Assembly (NCBI GenBank): GCA_964468125.1
Contig: CAYXVF010000168.1
Coordinates: 1 to 8,249, forward strand
Length of the DNA: 8,249 nt
Direction: 5' to 3'
Source of the DNA: CAYXVF01 sp964468125
GTDB taxonomy: Bacteria > Myxococcota > XYA12-FULL-58-9 > CAYXVF01
Both the position numbers and the translations under genes were made by a program. This document shows, in pieces, positions 1 through 6,983 of this stretch (positions within the stretch are counted from its first letter, which is position 1; every line of letters starts with the position of its first letter). Below the pieces are notes generated by a model, which saw nothing but the letters and a program-made list of their open reading frames with translations, did no database searches and was not told the origin of the DNA.

Positions 1-244
1 CGTCGACTCCTGTGAAGGAGCTGTCGGGCACGATCACATTGCCCCCGACGTTGATTTGCAGCCCGTCGAGGTTATTGATGCCCGCCGGGTTGGTGTAGAT
101 CGCCGACGCGTCGGACGGATCCGCCACGAACGCGTTGGCTCGGCCCGAGGCGCGAGCGCCCTGGTTCCGAAGAAGAAATCCTGCCGCCTGCGCCGTTGAA
201 GCGGCGAGGAGCACGGTTGCCAATGCAATGACCTTGAGTTTCAT
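1..244 (-). CDS. fadL: FadL/OMPP1/TodX-family outer-membrane fatty-acid transporter, N-terminal part only
   Basis: Reading from the ATG at 244 down to base 1 gives 81 codons with no stop, so the gene runs off the left edge. Residues 1-20 form a Sec signal peptide: MKLK, a hydrophobic core, then Ala-Gln-Ala, with cleavage expected after residue 20. The mature start has the hallmarks of the FadL family: a Gly-Phe followed by a Gln-Gly-Ala-x-Ala-x-Gly stretch (22-34), an Asp-Ala-Ser-Ala segment (45-48) and the signature Asn-Pro-Ala-Gly (52-55). In this family the N-terminus plugs a 14-strand barrel that passes long-chain fatty acids or other hydrophobic compounds across the outer membrane. It lies 11 bases after the VolA-like lipase and has its own strong GGAGGA site, so it is the second gene of that operon. 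The neighbour favours fatty acids as substrate over aromatic hydrocarbons (TodX/XylN type). The family call is firm; the substrate is inferred. Confidence 0.87.
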   Translation of the reverse strand, partial: MKLKVIALATVLLAASTAQAAGFLLRNQGARASGRANAFVADPSDASAIYTNPAGINNLDGLQINVGGNVIVPDSSFTGVD

Positions 245-249
245 TGTCG

Positions 250-255
250 TCCTCC
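250..255 (-). promoter_or_regulatory. Ribosome binding site of the fadL-like gene
   Basis: On the minus strand GGAGGA lies 5 bases before the ATG at 244 and directly after the TGA stop of the upstream lipase gene (256-258). The near-consensus site fixes the start of the porin gene. Its position against the upstream stop implies a shared transcript and possibly translational re-initiation. Confidence 0.85.
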
Positions 256-2712
256 TCATTGGGCGTTCAGGTTGAGGTTCAGGAAGGTGATAGCATCGTT
301 CTGCATGATTGCAGTTCCGATCGCGCCGCCGGGCTTCGGAACGTTCGGCGGACGGTTCGGGTCGCAGTCCTCATCCGCGGGCGAGAACAACGAGCCGTGG
401 CAGTACCCGATGGTTCCCGGAACGTCCGCGTAGTTGACGAAGACCAACGCCGTATCCGTGATTCCCATGGTTGGCATTGCCGGATTTGTGCTGGCCGCGG
501 TCGCTTCGCTCAGGCCGAGAAGCTCAGCGGCGAGCTTTGCGGTTTGCACGTTCGGGATCACATTGTCGTTCTCCACCTGCTGGACCAAGACCGCTGTGTC
601 CTGGTCCGCGAGGTCCCGGGCGAGCTGGATCGAATCGCCGGGGTCGAGGATCCACTGGGCGATCAGCACGAACGCTTGGTAACCGGGGTCCGTATTCCAG
701 GTGGTCGGATCCGGCGGCGTAGTACCCTCTGGGTCGCAGTCGATGTCCGCGAGGGGAATGTCGATCACGCCGAGGCCACCCATGTCCAAGGGCGCGGCGA
801 GCAGCTGGATGAGCGGGCAGATGATCCGCGGCTCCTGCGAGTTTTCGAGGATCCCCACCCATTCGGTCGCGGCGACGTTGAGCACGGAAGCCTGAATGTC
901 ATCGCTCACGGCAGCTAGGCTCGCGCCGATGATGCCGCCGAGTGACTGGCCGATGAAGCCGATCTTCGCCGGGTCTATGTTGATGTCCACCGGCGAGAAC
1001 GTGTCGTCGGAACAATCATTGGCTTCGTCCGCGCAGAACTTGAGCATTTCGATCATCTGCAAGTTGTCGATCATGCCCTGACGCAGATAATCGCGGGACG
1101 CCGCGAGATCGGTGCCGATGAGCGGCGCGAAGCATTCGGAATTGAGTGTCGTGTCCGGCGTGCCGGCGCAGTCTCCGTCAAAAGAGATCTGAATGGCTCG
1201 CCCGCCTAGAGTCGGGTCGCCGCTCAAGGGGAAGTCGATCGCCGCCACTGCGATTCCCGCGGCATTGAGTTGCGCGACGATGGCGATCACATCGAGGCGC
1301 GATCGCGTGAGGCCGTGACCAAACACCGCGACCGGCCAGCCATTCGCCGGCGTTCCTCCCGGTACCACCGCGCCGTTTGGTTCGAAGTAGAGGCCATTGA
1401 GGGTCTCATCTCCGGTCTTCATGGGGAAATAGGGGTCGCTCCACTGGCCGGGGACGGGAGTTCCGTTATCCGAGAGGAAACTCGGCGAGACCATCTGGAA
1501 CGCATTCGCTTGGGCGGCGGCCCAACAGGGCAGCTGAGTGTCGTCGGCGGCGCCGTTGTCCGCCGGATCGAAGTCACAGACGCCGCAAGGGGGTGGTGCG
1601 CCCTGCAACGCGCAGAGCGTACCGTCGATCAGCTCCGGGGCGCTCGGTGCGTTCGCCGGGTTGCCGTCGGGAGAGAAAGGCACGAGCGCGGCTGGGGCTG
1701 CGCCCGCTACCTCGGTCAGCGGACCCATCGGGTTTTCGGGGTCGAACACTGGGGTGACGTCCTGGGTGAGGAAGAGGAAAGCGTGCAGGATGTCGGTTCG
1801 AGAGATCACCGTGCCGGTCTGGGCCAGGCCGAGCTCGACGCCCGGAAGGAAGCCAGGCGCACCGGGGAGCAGCGGGTTGTTGTGGTACTTCCAAAGCACG
1901 TCGGTTCCCAGCATGGATGCTGTTTCGGCGGCGCAAAGGCCGTCGGGGTCGATGCATTCGCCGTCGGCGTTGAGGCCGAGCGGCTTGCAGGAGCCGTCTG
2001 GGAGCGTGCCGCTCGCTGGGTCAAAGGGCGTGTCGTTGCGGATCGCATTGAAGCGAACGACGTTCCCTGAAGAATCGATTCCACAGGAATCACCGGATTC
2101 GGAGAACTCGAGCTCGAGCGGGTTGTTGGTCTGGCGCACGAGGTTCCAGGTGACGGATGCCTCGTAGGGGGTGCCGCTCTGCGTGAGCAGGCCCCGGAGG
2201 ATCGCAACGCCGTACGCGGTGCCGGGGTCGAGGGTTTCGGTCAGGACGAGTCGGAGGATCGGCGCCTGGCCGATCACGTTGCAGTCGTCGTCGGTGATGT
2301 CCGTGCTCGCGGCGAAGGCGACGTAGGGAACCGGTTGATCGGGGGCCAAGAGATCGAAGACCAGCACCGAGTTCGCGACTGAATCCAAGTCCACGGGAGC
2401 GGTGAGCGGAATGTCGATCGGCTGCGGGCGTGTTGCGGGCCAGCCGTTGAGGGTGTTGAGAATCGTGGTTCGGATCAGCGCTTCAGCTGGAGATTCACCG
2501 CAGCTCGCCGGAAGATCGAGACGGAAGGTCGCCGTGTCGACCAAGCCGAGGGTGTTCGGCACTGGAATGACCCCGTTGCCTGGATCAAACGCCACCTGCG
2601 GTGGGTTCAATGACCGGAGGTTCTCCGTGGTTTCTTCTGGGTCGATCTCGGCGGTCGGCGCGCAGGCGATGAGCCCCATCGACGCGAGCACCCACACTCG
2701 TCTCATAAGCAT
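256..2712 (-). CDS. VolA-like surface lipoprotein lipase/lysophospholipase (bacterial virulence factor lipase family)
   Basis: An 818-residue lipoprotein with a signal peptide ending in Leu-Ile-Ala-Cys (lipid Cys17; residue 18 is Ala, so outer-membrane sorting is expected). Residues 42-53 (FDPGNGVIPVPN) and the Ile-Pro-Leu-Thr/Val-Leu-Val-Phe region after them match the N-terminal domain of virulence-factor lipases (Lipase_bact_N type). From about residue 455 comes an alpha/beta-hydrolase domain. It has the oxyanion His466-Gly467, the nucleophile elbow Gly-Gln-Ser590-Leu-Gly, a candidate Asp716 (ENDNVIP) and His772 (YCHGS). The 18 cysteines besides Cys17 suit disulfides in an exported protein. 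Size and layout resemble Vibrio cholerae VolA, a surface lysophospholipase whose gene is next to fadL. Here too a fadL-like gene follows in the same operon, so the likely job is freeing fatty acids from external phospholipids for uptake. The exact substrate (lysophospholipid, triglyceride or polyester) is inferred. The frame is intact. Confidence 0.86.
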   Translation of the reverse strand: MLMRRVWVLASMGLIACAPTAEIDPEETTENLRSLNPPQVAFDPGNGVIPVPNTLGLVDTATFRLDLPASCGESPAEALIRTTILNTLNGWPATRPQPIDIPLTAPVDLDSVANSVLVFDLLAPDQPVPYVAFAASTDITDDDCNVIGQAPILRLVLTETLDPGTAYGVAILRGLLTQSGTPYEASVTWNLVRQTNNPLELEFSESGDSCGIDSSGNVVRFNAIRNDTPFDPASGTLPDGSCKPLGLNADGECIDPDGLCAAETASMLGTDVLWKYHNNPLLPGAPGFLPGVELGLAQTGTVISRTDILHAFLFLTQDVTPVFDPENPMGPLTEVAGAAPAALVPFSPDGNPANAPSAPELIDGTLCALQGAPPPCGVCDFDPADNGAADDTQLPCWAAAQANAFQMVSPSFLSDNGTPVPGQWSDPYFPMKTGDETLNGLYFEPNGAVVPGGTPANGWPVAVFGHGLTRSRLDVIAIVAQLNAAGIAVAAIDFPLSGDPTLGGRAIQISFDGDCAGTPDTTLNSECFAPLIGTDLAASRDYLRQGMIDNLQMIEMLKFCADEANDCSDDTFSPVDINIDPAKIGFIGQSLGGIIGASLAAVSDDIQASVLNVAATEWVGILENSQEPRIICPLIQLLAAPLDMGGLGVIDIPLADIDCDPEGTTPPDPTTWNTDPGYQAFVLIAQWILDPGDSIQLARDLADQDTAVLVQQVENDNVIPNVQTAKLAAELLGLSEATAASTNPAMPTMGITDTALVFVNYADVPGTIGYCHGSLFSPADEDCDPNRPPNVPKPGGAIGTAIMQNDAITFLNLNLNAQ

Positions 2713-2981
2713 TTCGCAATGTCCTCCCGCGACCGACGTGTGTGCAGTGCCAGTCGCTCAACCCCAATAGTTTGCGCCTGAGTAGTTCAATTCGCAGGTT
2801 TCGGTCAATCGAGCACCGCAGCAAAGTCCCGGGATTAGCGCGTCTTTTGAGATCACCGATGGTTGCAATGTGGGTGACGTTCTCGTTATGGCTTGCGATT
2901 GGGAGGCTGCGGCCTGCTTGGGTACGCACGATGGCGGCCGTGGGCGGGATCGCATGGGCAACCAGAAGGGTTAGCAGATTC
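2713..2981. other. Divergent intergenic region between the lipase-fadL operon and the acyl-CoA ligase
   Basis: This 269-base stretch separates two transcription units pointing away from each other, so it must hold promoters for both. On the minus strand a TTGACC box (2803-2808) lies 16 bases before a weak ACTACT (2781-2786). On the plus strand TTGCAA (2863-2868) lies 18 bases before TATGGC (2887-2892). Both are poor matches and are only candidates. No convincing operator palindrome or hairpin was seen. The plus-strand frame of the ligase stays open back to 2742, but its codons here (TTA, AGA, AGG) are unlike those inside the gene. Confidence 0.5.
2722..2728 (-). promoter_or_regulatory. Ribosome binding site of the VolA-like gene
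   Basis: On the minus strand GGGAGGA is followed by 9 bases and then the ATG at 2712. A second in-frame ATG exists at 2706, but the spacing to it would be 15 bases. The site therefore favours 2712 as the start and gives a 16-residue signal peptide before the lipid cysteine. Confidence 0.75.
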
Positions 2982-4820
2982 ATGATCGCACACAGCACAG
3001 AGAGCGAGCTCCAAACCAAAGCCGGAGGCGCAAAGGACACGGTCATCGCGTTCTTCCTCGAAAACGTCACGCAGCACGCGGGCAAAGTGGCGGCAAAAAC
3101 GAAGCGCGGCGGCAAGTACGTCAACGTCACCTGGGGTGAGATGGGCGAGGACGCCAAACGCGTCGCTCTCGCGCTCACCGCCGCAGGGGTGCAGCCCGGT
3201 CAGCACGTCGCCGTGATGGCGAACACACGCTACGAGTGGTGCTCCACCGACATGGGCGTTCTCTGGGCCGGCGCTGTCACCGTCCCCATCTATCCCTCAA
3301 CGCTCACCCACGACGTCGCCTACATCGTGGACGACTCGGAGACGGTCCTCGCCTTCGTCGAAGACGACGTGCAGGCGAGCAAGTTCCGGGACAACAAGTC
3401 GAAGCTCACGCGGGTCACGAAGGTGGTCCAGTTCGACGGCGAAGTCACAGACGGTTCCGACGGCTGGATCGTCTCCATGGACGAGTTCCTCAAAGGTGCC
3501 GAAGGCCAGGACGAGACCGAGCTCGACCGCCGCGTCGCGTCCGTGAACAAAGACTCGATCCTCACCATCATCTACACCTCCGGCACCACCGGAAAGCCGA
3601 AGGGCGTGGTGCTGCCACACGACGCGATGGTCTACGAAGGCGAGGCCATTCAAGAAGTCGGGGTCGTGCTGCCGAGCGACGTGCAGCTGTTCTTCCTGCC
3701 CCTCGCTCACGTCTTTGCGAAGGTGCTCGAAGTTTCGTGGCTGACCACACGCCACGAGCTCGCCTTCGCCGAGAGCTTTCAGACCATCAAAGAGAACATG
3801 GGTGAGACCGCGCCGACGCTCATGTGCGCCGTCCCGCGGGTCTACGAGAAGTTTCACGCGGCGGTCGTAGAGAAGGCGACGTCGGCAGGGGGCCTGAAGG
3901 CCAAGCTCTTCAACGCCGCGCTCGAGCTGTCGACTAAGAACGGCGAGCTCATCCGCGAAGGAAAAGCGGGGCTTTCCGGTCTCGACGCGATCAAGTTCAA
4001 GATCCTGAAGGCGCTGATCTTCAAGAAGATCGGCGCGGGGCTGCTCGAGTTGATGGGCGGTCGCATGCGGGTCATGGTGTCCGGCGGTGCGCCGCTCTCG
4101 CCGAAGATCAGCTTCTTCTTCCAGGACGCGGGGCTCGAGATCCTGGAAGGGTACGGTCTCACCGAGACGAGCGCGGCCTCCTTCGTGAACCGCCCCACGC
4201 AAAACAGAATCGGAACGGTGGGACCGCCGCTTCCCGGGACTCAGGTGAAGATCGCCGACGACTGCGAGATCCTGATCAAGGGTCGCGGGGTCCTGCGCGA
4301 ATATTGGAAACGGCCGGACGCCACCGAAGAAGTCCTCAAGGATGGGTGGCTGCACACCGGCGACATCGGCGAGCTGACAGCCGATGGTTGCCTGCGCATC
4401 ACCGACCGCAAGAAGGACATCATCGTCACCGCGGGCGGTAAGAACGTGGCGCCGCAGAACATCGAGAACATGATGAAGCTGCACAAGCTCATCGCGAATT
4501 TCGTTGTGCATGGCGACCAGCGCAAGTTCCTTAGCGCTCTCGTCACTCTCGATCCGGACGCGCTCAAGGAGTTCGCGAACAAACACGGACTCAGTGGCTC
4601 GCACGCGGAGCTCACTCGCAATCCGCAAGTGCAGAAGGAAATCGAAGCGCACATCAACGCCAGGAATTCGGAGCTCGCGAGCTTTGAGACGATCAAGAAA
4701 TACAAGATCCTGGAGCACGACTTCTCCGTGGAAACGGGCGAGCTCACGCCGAAACTGAGCGTCAAGCGCAAAGTGGTGGCGGAGCGCTACAAAGACGTCT
4801 TTGACGGCTTCTACGAGTGA
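2982..4820 (+). CDS. Long-chain-fatty-acid-CoA ligase (FAA1-type AMP-forming acyl-CoA synthetase)
   Basis: From the ATG at 2982 the product has 612 residues, normal for cytoplasmic FAA1-type synthetases, which activate fatty acids with ATP and CoA via an acyl-AMP. All core motifs of the adenylate-forming superfamily are present. They are the P-loop YTSGTTGKPKG at 198-208, EGYGLTET at 389-396, the ATP-ribose TGD at 459-461, the hinge DRKKD at 475-479, GGKN at 485-488 and the C-terminal ELTPKLSVKRK. Lys595 in that last block is the probable adenylation lysine. The start is chosen because family similarity begins shortly after it and an AGAAGGG site sits 11 bases upstream. In-frame ATGs at 2859 and 2868 and a GTG at 2742 are alternatives. 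A lipoprotein gene follows 7 bases after the stop. Facing the lipase-fadL operon, this enzyme would trap imported fatty acids as acyl-CoA for oxidation or membrane lipid synthesis. Chain-length preference cannot be read. Confidence 0.95.
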   Translation: MIAHSTESELQTKAGGAKDTVIAFFLENVTQHAGKVAAKTKRGGKYVNVTWGEMGEDAKRVALALTAAGVQPGQHVAVMANTRYEWCSTDMGVLWAGAVTVPIYPSTLTHDVAYIVDDSETVLAFVEDDVQASKFRDNKSKLTRVTKVVQFDGEVTDGSDGWIVSMDEFLKGAEGQDETELDRRVASVNKDSILTIIYTSGTTGKPKGVVLPHDAMVYEGEAIQEVGVVLPSDVQLFFLPLAHVFAKVLEVSWLTTRHELAFAESFQTIKENMGETAPTLMCAVPRVYEKFHAAVVEKATSAGGLKAKLFNAALELSTKNGELIREGKAGLSGLDAIKFKILKALIFKKIGAGLLELMGGRMRVMVSGGAPLSPKISFFFQDAGLEILEGYGLTETSAASFVNRPTQNRIGTVGPPLPGTQVKIADDCEILIKGRGVLREYWKRPDATEEVLKDGWLHTGDIGELTADGCLRITDRKKDIIVTAGGKNVAPQNIENMMKLHKLIANFVVHGDQRKFLSALVTLDPDALKEFANKHGLSGSHAELTRNPQVQKEIEAHINARNSELASFETIKKYKILEHDFSVETGELTPKLSVKRKVVAERYKDVFDGFYE

Positions 4821-4827
4821 GCTGAGA

Positions 4828-5970
4828 ATGCGCAGAGCGCTCGCGCTCCTCGTGCTCTCGGTCGGCTGCGCGAGTACCCCGTCCGTTCCGCCGGTCGTGT
4901 TTGCGGAGAGCGCGGCGTACCGCAAGCTCAAGAGCGACATCGTCGCGTTCTACGAAGTCGACGCCGACGACAACGGTTACCCGGACGGGTTGATCTTCTC
5001 GAAAACCGACGGCGGCTTTTCGCCGGTGCTCTACCGCCAGGAGCCAATGGAAGAGACAACCCGCTGGGTGCGGGTTTGCGAAGGGATGCCGCTGCAAGGC
5101 GAGCGCCTCGAGCGTCTGCGCTTCGTCAACGACGGGGATGCGCGGCGTCTGCTCGCGACCGCAATCGTCGAAGACCCGGACCGCTTGAAGATCGACTTTG
5201 CTGTCTACGACCCCAAGAGCCCCTGCGAGCCACTCCTCGCGGGGGAAGAGAGCTTCGAAAAACCTCCCGGCGATGTGCTGAGCCCGGGGCCGGTCCGGAT
5301 TGGGCTGCGCGTGGCACGCGATGGCCGCCTATTGATCGTCGATTCGCCCTCGACCACCCGTTTGCGCGGGGTCGACCGCCACCTCGATGTGATCACCGCC
5401 GTCAACGTGCGCCAATGGCAGGGGAGCGCTGCCGGTGCTTCGGGCAGCGTGTGGCGGAAAGCCCGAAAGAGTCTCCTCGAAGAGGTCGCGGTCGATCTCG
5501 AATGGGTGCGCGAGAGCACTCAGCCTCCGGATGCGATCGTGAGTGAAAACGGATTGCTGAACCCTGCGTCGACAACGCGCGAAGTCACGAGTCTCTCCGA
5601 TGAGCCACCCAGTGCTGAGAACGACCTCGTCTTGCGCGCCGGTCAGGCGCATGTGCTGCGTGTTTCGGCGAAGAGGCCATTCGTGCTGTTGAAGGTGCGC
5701 CATGGCTGCGATCTCGGCACGCCGTCCACCCTCGAGCTCAGCTCGGTGGATGGACCGTCGCTCTTCGTCACGGGAGGCGGCCCGGTTGAAAACGGTGTTT
5801 TCCTCGGCAGCGCTTCGGGCCGTCAGAAGCCGGGCAAGGCTGCGGTGGAGCTCGGCGCCTTGCGCGAGCCTACAGAGAAGCTCGCGCTCAAGGTGGGGCC
5901 CGTGGAACGGGATCGCTGTCTGCGCAGCATCACCGCCTACGGCTGGACAGTCCCCGTCGAGACTCCGTAG
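4828..5970 (+). CDS. Unrecognised lipoprotein with a Dx[DN]xNG calcium-loop-like motif
   Basis: A 380-residue protein matching no family I recognise. The ATG at 4828 gives a short signal (MRRALALLVLSVGC), with Cys14 as probable lipid site; Ser at -3 departs from the usual Leu, so lipidation is likely but not certain. The frame is open up to a TTG at 4801, but that start lies inside the ligase and would bury the signal. At residues 45-53, Asp-x-Asp-x-Asn-Gly-x-x-Asp resembles the calcium loops of dockerins, thrombospondin type-3 and EF-hand repeats, here a single copy. Four other cysteines (84, 133, 294, 364) could form two disulfides. The rest looks beta-rich and soluble, with no transmembrane segment after the signal. 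The gene begins 7 bases after the ligase stop and has no strong Shine-Dalgarno site of its own, so it is probably translated from the ligase mRNA. A cell-envelope role tied to lipid uptake is a guess from context only. Confidence 0.82.
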   Translation: MRRALALLVLSVGCASTPSVPPVVFAESAAYRKLKSDIVAFYEVDADDNGYPDGLIFSKTDGGFSPVLYRQEPMEETTRWVRVCEGMPLQGERLERLRFVNDGDARRLLATAIVEDPDRLKIDFAVYDPKSPCEPLLAGEESFEKPPGDVLSPGPVRIGLRVARDGRLLIVDSPSTTRLRGVDRHLDVITAVNVRQWQGSAAGASGSVWRKARKSLLEEVAVDLEWVRESTQPPDAIVSENGLLNPASTTREVTSLSDEPPSAENDLVLRAGQAHVLRVSAKRPFVLLKVRHGCDLGTPSTLELSSVDGPSLFVTGGGPVENGVFLGSASGRQKPGKAAVELGALREPTEKLALKVGPVERDRCLRSITAYGWTVPVETP

Positions 5971-6191
5971 CCGTCGTTCAGAGACCAGCGGCGCACCGTC
6001 TACGCGCACGGAAGAACGTGGGTATCGCGGCGATCGCCGCATAGGGAAGGAACGAGCTGTTGCGCGATTCTTCTTCGCGGCTTCGTCCATGCATCCGGTG
6101 CAAATAGGGCGCAGTGGTGGTGTGCGTGTCGTACGCGGTCGGGGCTCGAGTGGAGCTTGACCGCCGCCCTTTCGATGAGCATCTCCCTGAT
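5971..6191. other. Intergenic gap between the ligase-lipoprotein unit and the SDR pair
   Basis: This stretch of 221 bases holds no gene I can support. It contains a perfect 14-base palindrome at 6027-6040 (GCGGCGATCGCCGC). As RNA the palindrome would fold as a 5-bp stem with a GATC loop, but no T-run follows, so it does not look like an intrinsic terminator. No clear promoter is visible, although the change of function on either side suggests the SDR pair may have its own. Confidence 0.4.
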
Positions 6192-6983
6192 ATGGACACT
6201 GAGCGACGCCGACGCATCGTCATCACTGGCGCGTCTCGTGGAATCGGGGAGGCGACGGCATTGGAGCTCGCCGGAGCTGATGCTGAGCTCGTACTCGTGG
6301 CGCGAAGCAAAGATGCTCTGGAGGATGTGAGACGCCGGTGCGAAGAGCGGGGCGCGCGCGCTTGGGTGCTAACGACGGATCTTTCGTGCGCCGAGAGCGC
6401 AACGACGCTGGCCGATGCCATCCTCGAGCGCGTGGGCCCGCCGGACGTCTTGATACTGAACGCGGGCGTTGCAAACGATGCGGCCTTTCTCGACGCGCCC
6501 GTCGGCTCGGCGACTCGGGAGGTCGGGGTGAACTACCTGGCGCCGGTGGCACTGATGAAGCGTCTCCTGCCGTTCATGTACGACCGACGGAGCTCGATCG
6601 TGGTGGTGAGCTCTTTGACTGTGCACGTGCCATTTCCAGGGAACGGGACCTACTCGGCCTCCAAAGCCGCGCTGCACAATCTCCTACGGACGTTGCGCAT
6701 CGAGTTGCGCGATAGTCAGGTGCACGTCGGCGCCGTGATGCCGGGCTATACGGACACGGCGATGGCAGAAGCTGTTTCCCCGCCCTTCGGCGCCATGCAG
6801 CCGTCCCGCGTCGCGCGAGCGGTACGCCGTTGCATCGACGAGCGGCGCACAGTGGTCGTGCCGGGCGTGCTAAACTGGCTGGCCGCGCGCCTCTTTCGCA
6901 ACGCACCGGAGGTGGCTGATAGATTGATGACGGTGGGATTGAGCGCTGCCCTCCGTTTGTGGCCCCCAGGCCGTGCGCCGTGA
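6192..6983 (+). CDS. Classical short-chain dehydrogenase/reductase (SDR family oxidoreductase)
   Basis: A 263-residue single-domain NAD(P)-dependent oxidoreductase of normal classical-SDR length. The Rossmann cofactor motif Thr-Gly-Ala-Ser-Arg-Gly-Ile-Gly is at 12-19; the Arg16 in the loop favours NADP(H), though weakly. Asn90-Ala-Gly is the structural NAG motif. The catalytic set is Ser141, Tyr154 and Lys158 (YSASK), followed by the usual Pro-Gly-x-x-x-Thr segment (PGYTDT). The start at 6192 puts the first beta strand at residue 9, as expected. An upstream GTG at 6114 is in frame but would add 26 unusual residues. No strong Shine-Dalgarno site precedes 6192. The C-terminus (about 225-263) carries a hydrophobic, Leu/Ala-rich stretch, as in SDRs thought to act at membranes on lipid-like substrates. 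The stop overlaps the next gene, so the two enzymes probably act in one pathway. The substrate is unknown. Confidence 0.92.
   Translation: MDTERRRRIVITGASRGIGEATALELAGADAELVLVARSKDALEDVRRRCEERGARAWVLTTDLSCAESATTLADAILERVGPPDVLILNAGVANDAAFLDAPVGSATREVGVNYLAPVALMKRLLPFMYDRRSSIVVVSSLTVHVPFPGNGTYSASKAALHNLLRTLRIELRDSQVHVGAVMPGYTDTAMAEAVSPPFGAMQPSRVARAVRRCIDERRTVVVPGVLNWLAARLFRNAPEVADRLMTVGLSAALRLWPPGRAP
6980..6983 (+). promoter_or_regulatory. GTGA stop-start overlap coupling the SDR and epimerase genes
   Basis: The TGA stop of the SDR gene (6981-6983) and the GTG start of the epimerase gene (6980-6982) share bases. Only a weak CCAGG lies about 9 bases upstream, so terminating ribosomes probably re-initiate here, which would tie the two products in stoichiometry. 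Confidence 0.75.

Noticed and set aside
244..2167. Plus-strand open frames at 244-918, 1270-2070 and 1538-2167
   Set aside because: All lie opposite the VolA-like lipase gene. Their products have no family signature, and the minus-strand frame is a complete lipoprotein with a catalytic triad.
2785..2815. Possible direct repeat GTTCAATTCG / GGTCAATCGA in the divergent region
   Set aside because: The two copies match only over about six contiguous bases, not more than expected by chance in this length.
2585..3178. 197-codon minus-strand frame spanning the divergent intergenic region
   Set aside because: It overlaps the start regions of two well-supported genes in other frames, has no ribosome site seen, and its translation resembles no protein.
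3297..4940. 547-codon open frame on the minus strand opposite the acyl-CoA ligase
   Set aside because: It is the antisense shadow of a gene with high G/C third positions. Its product is low-complexity in Arg/Leu/Val/Asp with no recognisable motif, while the plus-strand frame carries every ligase motif.
5978..6421. 147-codon minus-strand frame covering the gap before the SDR gene
   Set aside because: Its product is Ser/Arg/Ala-rich low complexity and two thirds of it lies antisense to the SDR cofactor-binding region.
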